The notes below the pieces were generated by a model. It was not told the DNA's origin. It saw only the letters and a program-made list of their open reading frames with translations, and ran no database searches. Position numbers and translations under genes: made by a program. Shown one piece after another: positions 45,041 through 55,845 of a stretch of 64,000 nt of DNA; positions within the stretch are counted from its first letter, which is position 1; every line of letters starts with the position of its first letter. Source of the DNA: Neoceratodus forsteri (lineage: Eukaryota; Chordata; Ceratodontiformes; Ceratodontidae); assembly GCA_016271365.2 (NCBI GenBank), contig CM057456.1, positions 1,394,399,501 to 1,394,463,500 of the forward strand. Reading direction: 5' to 3'.

Positions 45041-45915
45041 TTAGGCACTAATAATCCACACTCCTTTTTCAACATACGCACCATGGCTGTTTCCTATTTC
45101 TACACACTGGTGAGTAACTCGGGCTTTCCTGTTTCTTCGGGCTGTCTCTGTTAATTTGGGGAGGGACATTATAGGGTGGAGGGTGGGATAACTGGGGCAC
45201 TGGAGGACTGGAAGGGGGTTATAGGATAGTAATTCATTCATATTTCTGGACTGAGTAGTACGGTATGGGCTGCACGCCCATTGGCTCATGCTGTGAACCA
45301 GTGGGCGTGCAGCCCTACCAACTGTCAGTCGGGCGGGATGGCGGGGCGCAGTCTGGTGGGTGCTGCCACCCGCTGATGTGAGGGAGGCGGGCGGTGGGGC
45401 GCAGGGCGGGTGGGTGTACACTAGACCACCAGGGATATTGGACTTGTGGGGGTGCGATTATAGATGCCCACAATCGGGCTCAGTGCAGTCCACTAGACCA
45501 CCAGGGATATTGGACTTGGGGGGGTGATTACAGATGCCCCCCATGGGGCATGGGGGGGCGCCGCCAGGTGCGGCAGGAACTCGGGTAGCCACCCATAGGT
45601 GGCAGCTGCTGTGTTGCGCCCTGCAATGCGGCAGCTCACTTGAGGGTGGCCATCACTTGTTCCATTTTTTCCTGGCGTAACTTTGTGCAGGTGCAGGTAG
45701 GGGTTGCGCATGCACGACTCTGCACATCCCGGCTGAATATCGGGCTGGCAGGTTATGCATGGGCACGCCTTACCTGTGCCTGCATACATTACTGATGCTC
45801 TGGCGCGTCGGGATTGTCTTGCGCCTTTTCCCTTTTAAATATCGCGCCGGGCGCATCAGTGGTTGTGCATGCGCAACTCTGTTGCGCCATGCACAACTCT
45901 TTTGAATATCTGGGC
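45041..45915. mobile_element. Half copy of the 12.9 kb foldback family
   Basis: The right end TTTGAATATCTGGGCC matches the terminus at 14578-14592. The inner part (GTATGGGCTGCACGCCCATT near 45264, and two units of CCACTAGACCACCAGGG-type sequence near 45420 and 45491 about 71 bases apart) matches one arm of the 12896-14587 palindrome. Only one arm is clear here. Confidence 0.65.
45267..45315. repeat. 18-base-arm hairpin
   Basis: GGGCTGCACGCCCATTGG pairs with CCAGTGGGCGTGCAGCCC with one mismatch around a 13-base loop. The corresponding stretch of the 13.7 kb copy has the same inverted layout. Confidence 0.8.
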
Positions 45916-46371
45916 CTGTATATATAAATATATGAGTTTTGTTTCCTAGGCTCCTTGCATTGGCACACATGGTTAACTATTTAGTTCATCCCTCTTTCCC
46001 CTAACCTGTCCCCCTTTCCTGCTTCTATCCCTCACCCCTTCTGTTACCCCAGTTCTGTCGTCCTCTTTTTCATTATCTGTTTGCCTACCCTCCTTACATC
46101 TTTCCTAACTTTAATTCCTCCTGACCCACCTGCCCTGTCCACCTCCTTGTCCTTGCTTTCCTCTACCCTTTGGGAATTTCTCCCCGGGCTTCTCTTCCAT
46201 GTCTCTCTAGTCTCTGGGGGGAGGGGGGCAATCTCTGCCTTCTTCAGACTTTCTGCCTCCCTTCCCTTGGCGAGTGACTTCATTAAAGATGGCTGCCACT
46301 CACAATTTGTAAATTTGTTGGTTACCTGTTAAAAGCAAATTCTAGATTCATACTGTGGATATATTAGGATG
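45916..46371. other. No recognised feature
   Basis: Pyrimidine-rich DNA on the plus strand. No gene called. Confidence 0.45.
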
Positions 46372-46462
46372 GTGTTACTATACAATCTTCTTTGAGGACA
46401 TCTCCCTCCATTGAGCCACATCATGGGACTGTAAGCTGTCAGCATTGGGACCACCTGGAAAT
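46372..46462 (+). repeat. DIRS left inverted terminal repeat
   Basis: Matches the reverse complement of 51497-51575 (CTCCATTGAG, ACATCATGG, ACTGTA, CAGCAT, ACCACC in order) and, for CTTTGAGGACATCTCCCTC, the reverse complement of the segment at about 51145-51165. Confidence 0.75.
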
Positions 46463-46514
46463 TTTTGCTGGCTGGAGCCACCCACGTCTTTTATTATTTT
46501 AGACTTTTCTTTTA

Positions 46515-46702
46515 TGCCACCGCCAAAAGACAAGAAACCACTGTTCTGTTATTGTCTTTGTGGTGACATTAAAATCTACAAATATGACGACCACTCCTTG
46601 TGTATTTGTTGTCTAGGCACAGACCATGACATTAAGGCCTGCACTATATGCCAAGCCAAGCAACCAGGAGACGTCGTAAGAAGTCTTTCAAAATTCATAT
46701 GA
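46515..46702 (+). pseudogene. DIRS gag N-terminal Cys/His domain
   Basis: MPPPKDKKPLFCYCLCGDIK starts the frame and HSLCICCLGTDHDIKACTIC follows, a C-x-C-G...H-x2-C-x2-C...H...C-x2-C pattern found at the start of vertebrate DIRS ORF1. The same pattern opens the second DIRS copy at 55846. It probably binds nucleic acid. An L2 fragment interrupts the gene at 46711. Confidence 0.7.
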
Positions 46703-46710
46703 AGTTACAA

Positions 46711-47122
46711 TGATAATAATAATTTTATTTATATAGCGCAATTTGAAACATCAAAGCACTTTACATAAAAACATTAAATAAATCACATAAATACAGTTAA
46801 AATTCTCATAGCAATATCAGCTTCACATAAATATAACATCAATTAAAATTCTCAAGACATCAAATGTTAAAAGCTTGTCTGAATAAATATGTCTTTAAAT
46901 CAGTCTTGAAGCTGTCCACGGTCCTGCACTCTCTAATCTGATGAGGTGGAGAGTTCCACAGGGATGGCACCATGAACATAAAAGCCTGGGCGCCGAATGT
47001 CTTCAGTCGCACCCTTGGAACCTCTAACAAGCCCTTGTCAGTTGAGCGAAGAGGCCAGCCAGGGCTGTAGGGAACCAGGAGCTCTTGCAGATAACTCTGT
47101 CCCTGTCTGTGCAGGGCTTTGT
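46711..47122 (-). mobile_element. L2 LINE 3' end fragment inside the DIRS gag
   Basis: The plus-strand left edge TTTATTTATATAGCGC is the reverse complement of the L2 3' end, preceded by (TAA)n. The following sequence matches the 3' part of the L2 at 30951-31350 (AGAGTTCCACAGGGATGGCA against AGAATTCCACAGGGTTGGTG). Flanking AGTTACAATG and AGTTAAACTAATG may be a decayed target duplication. Confidence 0.85.
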
Positions 47123-48009
47123 AGTTAAACTAATGGAGTAGAAACAGGCTGCATCGAAGGCAGTGTTGCCTTCGTCAACCGCCTCTATTCCTGGTTTGAT
47201 GTCAGCCTGCTGCTCCCAGAGGGCAATGGCGTTTGTCACTGATTTGACAAAGAAAAAGGACAAGTTCACCAAGTTGGTGGAAAAACACCGCCACTTGGAG
47301 AAGAAGTGGCATGAAGATGACTGCTTCCCCAGACCATTTGTGCTCTCCTCTAAAAAGTGGTAAGTCATCTGAAAAAGTCAGGTCCCAGACCAAAGCTGCA
47401 GGTCCTGTGCCCCCCCCCCCCCGACCATATCTGTGACACCAAGGTTGGGGTCCAGCACTGGCTCGCCTCCCCTGCTGGGGTATTCGTAGCCCATACTCCT
47501 GGGTAGCCTTAGTGGCTGGGGTGAGTGGTCCCAACTGTGTGGCAGCACTTGTTCACTGAATATGTTTAAATAAATACTTGAAAACTATTAATTTTAAGTT
47601 TGGAAGGTGCATCAGTTGTGTGCGTATGACAGCCTGTGAACCGCTGATAAAATGCCAGATGGCCCTGACAAAATATTGTCTCAACAGACCATTTCCAATG
47701 GCCTGGAAGGAGGAAAGCACATGCTTAGATCTGCTTATGGTGCCTCGGATGCTACTACCCGAGCTGCAGCTTCAGGGATTTGCATCTTCTGCCACTTTTG
47801 ACTGAAAGTGGTGGGCTTTGCCTCTAATGTTCAGCAATGAGTACTTAATGCCCTATTCTGAGGAAAGCAGTTCTTTAGCTGTGACTTAGAAAATGCTCTG
47901 CGGGATCTACATTCCTCAAAGATGGCGCTGAGATCCCTCTTCACGCTGAACCCTAGGCCTCAAGGTAGGGGCAGAGGTTCATTTCAGTGGCCCTAGGCTT
48001 ATCCAGGCT
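47123..48009 (+). pseudogene. DIRS gag remainder, heavily decayed
   Basis: A frame at 47163-47363 (MAFVTDLTKKKDKFTKLVEK and following) and short pieces up to 47805 sit where the middle and C-terminal parts of gag are expected. Similarity to the second copy is weak. A C-run lies at 47410-47421. Confidence 0.35.
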
Positions 48010-49920
48010 GTGGTTATTCCAAAGGTCCAGGATGTGATTCTCAGAGTCCTCAGCCTTCCACTTCCCAGGCCAAAAACTTGCCCCCTGGTGTCCATGCCAG
48101 ACTTACAAAAGGCCAGACTGTTATTGTCACCTTCGCTGCCCCTGTTGCTTTCTGACCCCCCCCCCTTCTTCAGCCTCACTGCCTCAGGAAGTTCTAGTGA
48201 GAGGCTGAATCTCCCACTTCTTACAAAATGGAGTGAGATCACAACTGATGCCTGGGTCCTAGAGATAGTTCAGCTAGGACATGCCTTAGAGCTCCTTTCA
48301 GTTCCTCCGGTAACTCTGACTTTGCCAAACAGTTACCCTCTGGGACATCTTGCCTCTTGCTGGGGGAGAGTCAAATCTTCCTCCACAAGAGGGTTGTACA
48401 GCCCATTCCAGTTTCCGAACAAAACCTGGGCCATTATTCCTGGTACTTACCAGTACTAAAATGGACTGGGGATTTAAGGCCCTTACTGGACCTTTAAGGA
48501 CTGAATCTATTCATCGAATACAAAAGGTTCCAAATGATCTCTCAGCAGTCCCCCCCTCCTCAGTGGAAGTGCATTGGATGTCTCTCTGGATATGAAGGAC
48601 TCATGCCCCCGTGTCAAGATCAACAAGTCTCATCACCAGTACCTGTGGTTTCTCCTCCAGGGCTCGCACTATCAGTTTCACGTCTTGCCCTTTGGTTTGT
48701 ATTCTGCACCACTTGTCTTTACCACAGTTTTTTCTGCGGTGGCAGCAGCCCTTCACAGGAAGGGCCTCTATGTCTTCCCTTGTATAGGAGACTGACTTCT
48801 GAAGGCCTCATTGCGGGAGGCCATAGTGCATACCCTGTTTCAGACCAGACAGCTGTTGGACCGGTTGGGTAGACTGGTCAGCAAGACAAAATCAGGCCTC
48901 ACTCCATGCCAATGGCTGCAATACATAGGAGCTTACTGGACACGGGGCTGGGTGGGGCATTTCTGCTTGCTGACCATGCTACAGCCCTGGTTGCCCAAGC
49001 TCAGCTGGTCTTGTCCAGTCACTTTGTCTCTGCCACATGCCTGCTATGACTTATTGGCCTAATGGCTGCAGCCATACTGACTGTCCTTCTGGCACATCTG
49101 CATATCAGGATGCCACAGTGATTCATCTTGGCTCAGTGGCTCCGTATTCTGACAAGTTGGAGCATTTCATACCAGTGACTCCTCCACTGCGTCACTCCCT
49201 GCTCTGGTGGTTGGAATTCTCCAACCTAGAGATGGAGTACATATTTTTCCATCCTTTACCACTCCTGGTGTTGATGACAGATTCCTCTCACTCAGGATGG
49301 GGTGCCAATCTGGGCCCCTTCAGAACTCTGAGTCAATGGACCCTTTTAGATTTGGTTCTGCACAGGAACACTCTGGAGATGAGGGCAGTTCTGCGTGGCC
49401 TACAGACCTTCTCCACCCTCCTTCCAGGGCATCAGCTGCTGATCTGCACAGACAATATTTTGATGTCTTACAACAACTGACAGGATGGAGTCCACTCATA
49501 TCCTCTCTGCAGAGAGGCGATGAGAGTTTGGCACTGGGCAATGGACTGCGACATGTTTCTGTCCACAGTGTTCCTCCCTAGTACTTTGAATGCCCTGGCA
49601 GATCACCTCAGTTGGTCCTGGGTGCCCTGCCATGAGTGGAGGCTTTTAGACTCCATCATGGATGACCACTTTATGAAACGGGGTTGCCCAGATATAGATC
49701 TGTTTGTGTCTCTGTACAACGCAAAACTGCCATGTTTCTGCTTGCTCGCTCCGGGGCCTGGAGTTTTCTGGCAAGACACATTGTCCCTCTCCTGGAAAGG
49801 GAGGTTCATGTATGTCTTTCTCCCATTCCCTCTCATACAGAGGGTTCTGGTCAAGCTGAGGTCCGAGTCAGCCTCCCTGATTCTGGTGGTCCTGTACTGG
49901 CCCAGACAAATTTGATTTCC
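48010..49920 (+). pseudogene. DIRS pol: RT, RNase H, methyltransferase-like block
   Basis: KWSEITTDAWVLEIVQLGHA (about 48225-48285) opens the RT. MDVSLDMKDSCPRVKINKSH and YQFHVLPFGLYSAPLVFTTV follow, but the catalytic YLDD reads CIGD. RNase H shows VLMTDSSHSGWGANL (about 49267-49310), NTLEMRAVLRGL and LLICTDNILM. Then IDLFVSLYNAKLPCF and YVFLPFPLIQRVLVKLR mark the block that follows RNase H in DIRS elements, proposed to be Dam-like methyltransferase. Many stops and frame changes make it a clear relic. Confidence 0.85.
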
Positions 49921-50019
49921 TCTGCTTCAGCAATTGGCACTGGAACTGCCTGTCTCGTTCCCTCTGCGAGTGGGACTTCTGACACAGGAGTATGATGCTC
50001 TGGTGCATTCAGATCTGCT

Positions 50020-51174
50020 GTCCCTGCACTTACATACCTGACTCCTGAGGATGTAGAGCTCTCTCGCTTCAAGGTTTCCCTGGCAGTTGCTGCTGTTCTC
50101 GTGGCAGCTAGGAAGCCATCTATGCAGTATACCTACTCGCAAAAATCGACACGTCTTACAGTCTGTTGTGCTGCAAGTACCCTGGATCCCTTTACATGTC
50201 CAGTTCATCTAGTGCTGGCCTGCCTTTTGTTCTTAAAGGACTCAGGCCTCGGGTATTACTCTACAAAGGTCCACTTGGCTGAGGTGTCAGCTTTTCATGC
50301 CCTTCCAGATGGCAAGACTGTGGCCTAGCTTGAGGTAACCTGTAGGTTCTTCTGAGTATCCTACTTCTGCACCCCCCGCTCTGCAATCCTGTGCCATTGT
50401 GGGACTTTAATTTGGTCCTAGAGACCCTTACTCTGCCACTCTTTGAGTATGCTGCTACTTGTAAGCTGTGTTTCCTCTCTTGGAAAATGCTGTTTCTAGT
50501 AGCTGTGATACTAGATGCATTTCTGAGTAACAGGCTGTGGTTGCAGATCCCCCTTTTCTTATTTTTCACAAGGATAGTGATGCTATGTACTAATTCTCGT
50601 TTTCTACTGAAGGTCATGTCTGAGAGATCACTAAATCAAACCATTGATCTTCCTGTTTATTTCTGGACTTCCATGGATAGTGGGGAAAGTTGTTTACATA
50701 CACTGGGCGTCTGCAGGATGCTGTGTTGGTACTTGGACCTTACTAAGGATTGTAGAAAATCCTCTCAACTGTTTGTGGCTTTCACCCCCCAACTGGTGGG
50801 TACTCCCATTTCAAAACGGGGCCTGTCCAAATGGTTGGCCTGCAGCTTGCTGTATTACTTCCTGTTTCCGGAAGCATGGTAAGGAGCTTCCTAGTCCTGT
50901 CCATGCTTACTCCACCAATAGGGTGGCTACTTCAGTGGCTTATTTCCACATTGAGTCCACTGCTGACATATATGCTGCTGCCACTCAGAGTACTCTTCAT
51001 GCAGTCATGACATCATCTTGTGTAGATATGCCGGCTCTGGCTTTACTATTATGCAAGGCCTCCTTACTCAGGGTCCTAAGAGCCTGCCTTCCTCCCTCAG
51101 TGCTTGGTACTGCTTGGGCATCATCCCATGAAATGGCTCAAACGAGGGAGATATCCTCAAAGAAAACAAAATAG
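50020..51174 (+). pseudogene. DIRS tyrosine recombinase, decayed
   Basis: FKVSLAVAAVLVAARKPSMQ and a SRLTVCCAAS-like core-binding part (50071-50190) precede the catalytic part. Near 50910-51040 the frame reads STNRVATSVAYFHIESTADI, with the Arg visible but the neighbouring His missing, and no clear nucleophile Tyr in its usual place. The frame ends SSHEMAQTREISSKKTK at the internal complementary region. YR would integrate the circular DNA copy; this one is not functional. Confidence 0.7.
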
Positions 51175-51235
51175 TTACTTACCTTAACAGTAGATCTTCA
51201 AGAGAGTATTCTCCATTGAGCCACAGCTCTCCCTT
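51115..51235 (+). repeat. DIRS internal complementary region
   Basis: CATGAAATGGCTCAAACGAG to TATCCTCAAAG is the reverse complement of the left-end segment CTTTGAGGACATCTCCCTCC...ATTGAGCCACATCATG. TTCTCCATTGAGCCACA near 51210 is the same segment in direct orientation. DIRS replication uses such a region to splint the ends of the RNA. Confidence 0.6.
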
Positions 51236-51496
51236 CCTCCTTCCTCCTCTCATCAGGTGATGGATGATTATCCTGCCTGCACTTGCTAGCTTGTTCTCCT
51301 CCAACACCCCTTACAGCATCTTCACTCAGGTTTCCATATCCTCTCCTCCGTGCCTGGCTTAGTCTTGGTTGCTTTGGTCCCTGCCGGTCCGATGATCTTC
51401 CAAGATTGTCTCCCGTGGGGAACTGAGGCATGCTGGGGACACCTGTAGCTGCCAACGAGATCCTTCAATGTAGATGGCCTCAGCCAACAATAATTT

Positions 51497-51594
51497 CTGG
51501 GTGGTGCTGATGCTGATGATATACAGTTCCATGATGTTCCTCAATGGAGGAGACTCTAATATCTGCTGTCATGGTAAATAACTATTCTTTTCTG
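51497..51594 (-). repeat. DIRS right inverted terminal repeat
   Basis: Reverse complement of 46385-46462 with substitutions. GGTAAATAACTATTCTTTT at the edge parallels AAATAGTTACTTACC near 51170-51184 in inverted orientation. Confidence 0.7.
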
Positions 51595-51599
51595 ATGTT

Positions 51600-53160
51600 A
51601 AAGAGCACAACACTATACCCACATATTAATTTTTTCAGAGACGGGCATGACACGAGAATGGGAACTTTCAGAAACTTCAAAATGCCAGATCTTGTTTTAG
51701 GAATGAAAGACAATGAAAAGAAAAATGGGTATCTTAATATTTTTGCCAGTAAAGCATTATTGCTGGAAAAAAACCCTATGTGATAATTAACAAATCCTGC
51801 TGCTTTAAAGTGACAGTGATACCACAAATGAAGAGTACTAAAACAACCAAGTGACAGTAACAGTGCATGGTGCAATAAGTAAGCAATTAAACACAAAGTG
51901 ACGTTGGTTGTGCTGGTTTTACCACACACCCGGGGCCTAGTAAGGCATGAGGCCACAGGCTGAGTGTCTTTAGTCTCTGGACGTGTGGAAAAAACAGCAC
52001 AACCCTTGCCATGAAGTATCTTATTGTGTTTAGAAAATTGGTCCATATGCAACAGTTAGAAAACAAACGTGAAACGTTTTAAAAGACACAACAAATATAA
52101 AATGCTGCTAAAAAATGTAAAATAGTCACTCCACAGATAGTTTCTACTTGTTAGTAATCTGGTCTTCTACACATTCAGTACATGGTGTTTGTTTACCATG
52201 AAATACAAGAATACAGAAGTCTGCAGTATTGAACTAGTAGAATGGCCCACAATACACTTATACATGGAAAGGTAACACGGAATTCATGAATTCAACATTT
52301 TTCATAGTTCCACTGGATACTCATGCAGGCCTCTAATGGAGCCAGAACCTCAATTTCATCTGTTGCAGGATAAGGGTGTGAGGCTTCTCTGGCAAACTGG
52401 CAAGGATAGGAGGGTTTTTTCCATGGTTAACAAAGAAATATCAGAAATGAAAACTCTGAACAGTACTTGATTTTTTTTTTATTTGTTTCTGTGTAAGGAG
52501 TGGCTCCATGAGTGGAAAGAGCTTTCAGTTATTTACCCATTTTATTTAAAGGATTTTTATATTTTGGGCCTAGTTGAAGGTTTTTATATATGAGTAAAGG
52601 TGGCAGCCATGTTTGTGATGGAAATCGGGAATGAGGGAAATGGCTCATGAATTCTGTATATGAGTTGCCCAAATTCCAGATGCCACTGTCTAAAGTTGTT
52701 CAAACCTGTGCAGTTGTGGAGAATTGAGATATGGGTCTCAGAACTTGTTTAGCCTATCAGGAACCAGGACATTTCCAACCCATTTTATAAAATAGAATAC
52801 ACTAGCAAAAATATCAAACAGGGTGCATAGTATTGGGCTATACTGGACTGCCATGGGGCGTAATGAGGCCTGACTCCACAGGCAAAGGGCTTTATAGCCC
52901 TCGAAGATCCATATAGCCCATACCACCCACCCTGGAGGGTACTACTGCGCTTAGAAAATGGGTTATTTGTGACTTTTGTATAAAATAGTTTAACAAAAAA
53001 AAAAAATCTTAAAAAATAGTACAAATGAATAAAAAATGCATTATGTTGTAAAGTAGTCCATTTGCTGGTGCAGCTGCCAGTAGAGGGTGCTCCTGTTTTT
53101 AATGTGCTTTTATTATCTGTGCTTGTTTCCTTGCTGTCCCCTGTCTCCCCCATCCTGTTG
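51600..53160. other. Unassigned DNA
   Basis: AT-rich, with no coding or repeat signal I can support. It may be unique sequence. Confidence 0.5.
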
Positions 53161-53217
53161 TATTGTTAACTGCCCTATCTCGTTCAGTAGTTAAGCTGTA
53201 TTTTTTTTTTTAAACAG

Positions 53218-53358
53218 AAGGAACTGTTGTTGCCTGAGAACGTCGTCAGGAAAGTGGCTGAGTGAGACTGAGAGAGCGTCTTGAGTGCAGTCAGAGAGAG
53301 ACGAAGCTGCAGTGGCAGCTGAGTGCAGTCGGACAACAGTGCTGTTCACAAAAAGAAA
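53218..53358 (+). other. Exon-like segment with consensus splice sites
   Basis: A T-run of about 11 and TAAACAG precede it, and GAAA|GTAAGA follows it, both close to consensus. All three frames contain stops, so it would be a non-coding (for example 5' UTR or lncRNA) exon. There is no support beyond the two sites; chance is quite possible. Confidence 0.2.
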
Positions 53359-53772
53359 GTAAGATTTTTTTTGTTTTGTTTTGTTTTTTGGTTTTTACTT
53401 GAATTGGGAGGAATATTGAAGCTGGAGTTGCGGGGAGGGGTGGCTTAGTCACTAACTCGCTCATGGTAAGCAAGATTAACTGAACTGAGCAGGGGGAGGC
53501 TCTCACTCACTAAACGAGGGAGGAAAATGGCAGCTTTACAGGTTTTAAAATTCCTGACTAGGCACATGAATACTAGCATGTGCTGAGACAGGTTGGCTGG
53601 CACCCATTTTTTACTATCACTGTTGGCACATAAATGTACCCATTGATAGGGATTTCATTCAATCAAAAGCTGGGAAATTTTCTGCCCATTTTCTAAAAGA
53701 CATATGCTGTAGTATTAATAATTCGGGGACCAATTCCAAGCCTCAAAACCTTGCCATAGATATTACAATACA

Positions 53773-54274
53773 GGGCGGCCCTTGCGCGCAGCGGTGGGAT
53801 TTCGCTTGCGGCGGCGACCGGGTTCGGAACGGACCCGGATCGCTGGAGAGCTGGCCGGGGAGAAGGATAGAGCGCCCTATGGACTGCTCTCCTCCTCGGG
53901 AGGGATGGGAGGCGATCGAGCTGCACCGATTTCTGGCGGAGGCCGGGAGTCACGTTGCCGACATCAACAGTTCGTACTGGAGGCGGGGCAGGACGCTTTG
54001 CGTCATTGCACGTCCCCGCCTCCCAGAAAAAGGAAAATGGGGAAAGCCGCCAAGAGCCATTAATGAAGCTCATCAAGTGCTTCAATTAGCCCCCCCAGGC
54101 CAGCCCCCTTGACCTAGTCCCATGTCTGCGGCATGTGGGCCCAGTGCCGCAGCCCCACCGTGGGGGGTAAGCCACGGGGTATCAGGAGGGCCGAGGCCAG
54201 TGTGGGGGAGTGGAGGCGATAGGTGGAGGCTGATGTCGTGGGCTTCCACGGCTAGAAGGCATAAAAAAAAAAAA
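53773..54274 (+). mobile_element. tRNA-derived SINE, copy 3 (plus strand, best preserved)
   Basis: The exact 14-base duplication GATATTACAATACA flanks it (53759-53772 and 54275-54288). Box A-like GCGCGCAGCGGTGGG lies at 53784-53798 and box B-like GGTTCGGAAC at 53821-53830, a normal spacing for a pol III promoter. A GC-rich body of about 430 bases follows, ending in ATAAAAAAAAAAAA. Short open frames within it are not genes. Confidence 0.9.
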
Positions 54275-54304
54275 GATATTACAATACAATAATAATTTTT
54301 ATAA

Positions 54305-54404
54305 TAATAGAGAGTAAGTGTCTCAGTTGGTAGCACATCCGCCTCTGGGCCAGAAGGTCATGGGTTCTCTGGCACCCGAGTGCAGTACTAAGGAGATGCT
54401 ATAC

Positions 54405-54462
<58 letters not shown>

Positions 54463-54900
54463 GTCCTTCGAGTGAGCATTAAACTAAAGTCCTATCTGCC
54501 ATTTCTTGTGTTTGTTCAGGCGGACGTTAAACATCCTATGGCACTTCTAAGAAAGTATAGGGAACATGGGTGTCAGCAGGCATATCAGTGTACTCTGCCG
54601 AGTACAGTAAAATCTGGAAAACCCAGGGCCAACATGAACCTCAGACCAAGGCAACAAACACAAACAGAGCCTGACATATCTGAATAACTGTTTCCCCCCC
54701 CACTCGGATGCTTTAGTGTGAGTCTGTGAATGATGTTTGGAAGATGTGTGAGTACCTAACTTAAAGTCCATGCTCACATGAATGACCCAGTCAAGTATGT
54801 GTGCATGCATGAGTGCTGGTGTAAATGGACTTCTGTAAGGCTGGCTACCTCGATGTGGTACAGAGACTTATCACAATGTATCCTAAACATCGTAACTAAA
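54305..54900 (+). mobile_element. Second SINE type with tRNA-like head and microsatellite
   Basis: GTGTCTCAGTTGGTAGCAC is a good box A and CATGGGTTCTCTGGCACC a degraded box B. GTGCAGTACTAAGGAGATGC, TGAGCATTAAACTAAAG and GGACGTTAAACATCCTATGG then follow in the order of a SINE body widespread in vertebrates. A (TG)n tract lies in the body. The 3' end is uncertain; weak resemblance continues to about 54900. Confidence 0.65.
54409..54460 (+). repeat. (TG)n microsatellite
   Basis: About 26 uninterrupted TG units inside the SINE body. Confidence 0.98.
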
Positions 54901-55309
54901 AGCCAGCCAACTTCTACCAAATTGGTTGTTTGTGTGTGTGTCTCCGATAAAACAGAATGGCTTACTACAGTTACTAATGTGGGTGAGGCAATGTCTGTGT
55001 GGTTAGGCAGCACATCTTTGGTTTTGTGTTTATGGAGGGGCAACAGTTCCGTCAACTCTTAAATACAATTTTAAAAGCTTCTGGCTACACCCTGTTGAGA
55101 ATTTCCTTATGTCTTGTCCCATCTGATTCAGTGTCTGATGATTTGTATCTGTATCTCCCGGACGAAGTTGCAGATATTGTCGTGCCCTCCTTTCCTGGTC
55201 AACAACAACTAAAAAAATAAAAATGGATGTTTCTATTATATTATGTATATAATGAAAGGTAAAGCATGTACAGTAGGGGGCAGGGAGAGAGGCCACATCC
55301 TCAAACCCA
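54901..55309. other. No recognised feature
   Basis: Short frames on both strands without domains. Confidence 0.45.
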
Positions 55310-55600
55310 TACCAGCCCATGCTTGCCTTTGGGTTTCAGCCAGGAGACTGCAGGGAGCAGCTATGCTGCAAGATAGTAAAATCATAAATTGGGCTGCCCC
55401 AAACCCTTACGTTCCCAAGGCAGTTCCAGAATTTCTTGTGCTAACCAGTGCCTACCTCAATGCCAAACAAATTTCATGTATTCAGTGATTAGTTTTCTCC
55501 AGTAGGTCTCCGGGATCTTGAGTGGAAAAGTTTGATATGAAAATAAAAGTCTAGGCAGAACATTCATTTCTAGGGACATGGATATGTTGTTCAGTCCACA
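55310..55600 (-). pseudogene. L1-like ORF2 C-terminal fragment
   Basis: The minus strand encodes MNVLPRLLFSYQTFPLKIPE, then YWRKLITEYMKFVWH, then ELPWERKGLGQPNL. This matches the post-RT region of L1/Tx1-type ORF2 (LPRLLYLFQ...I...F..L......FIW...GGLGLPN). It has two or more stops. The DIRS element begins at its upstream side. Confidence 0.65.
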
Positions 55601-55845
55601 CTTACTGGCAGGTTCCTTGCCGCTTTAAATCTTGCCGGAAGGTCTTCAAGCTGGCTCTTCCCACCCACCTGGGTGGTAAAACTTTCGGCTCCGCCCCATG
55701 ATGCCAGATCTTCCTTACCGCTTGGAAGCTCAGGTTCCCTCCTTAGCGCTCTGCGTTTTTAGGCCTGGATCCTGACTCGTTGGTTAAACCAAACCTTATT
55801 CTCAAATTTTCTAGACTTCGGTCTGTTTCTTCCTTCACGGCTGCG

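Larger units (their letters stand above)
46372..51594 (+). mobile_element. Old DIRS retrotransposon with inverted terminal repeats
   Basis: The left end (46385-46462, with CTCCATTGAGCCACATCATG) recurs inverted at 51497-51575 and again, partly, at 51120-51190 (internal complementary region). Between them lie gag, RT, RNase H, a methyltransferase-like block and YR in DIRS order. An L2 tail interrupts it. All genes are broken. DIRS elements integrate by YR and leave no target duplication; none is seen here. Confidence 0.85.

Noticed and set aside
53784..53830. tRNA-like promoter boxes suggesting a tRNA gene
   Set aside because: Part of a SINE with target duplications and an A-tail; the tRNA fold is not complete. 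The same applies to the heads at 5060, 15735 and 54320.
54412..54687. Open frame beginning with a Cys-Val repeat
   Set aside because: It is the translated (TG)n microsatellite.
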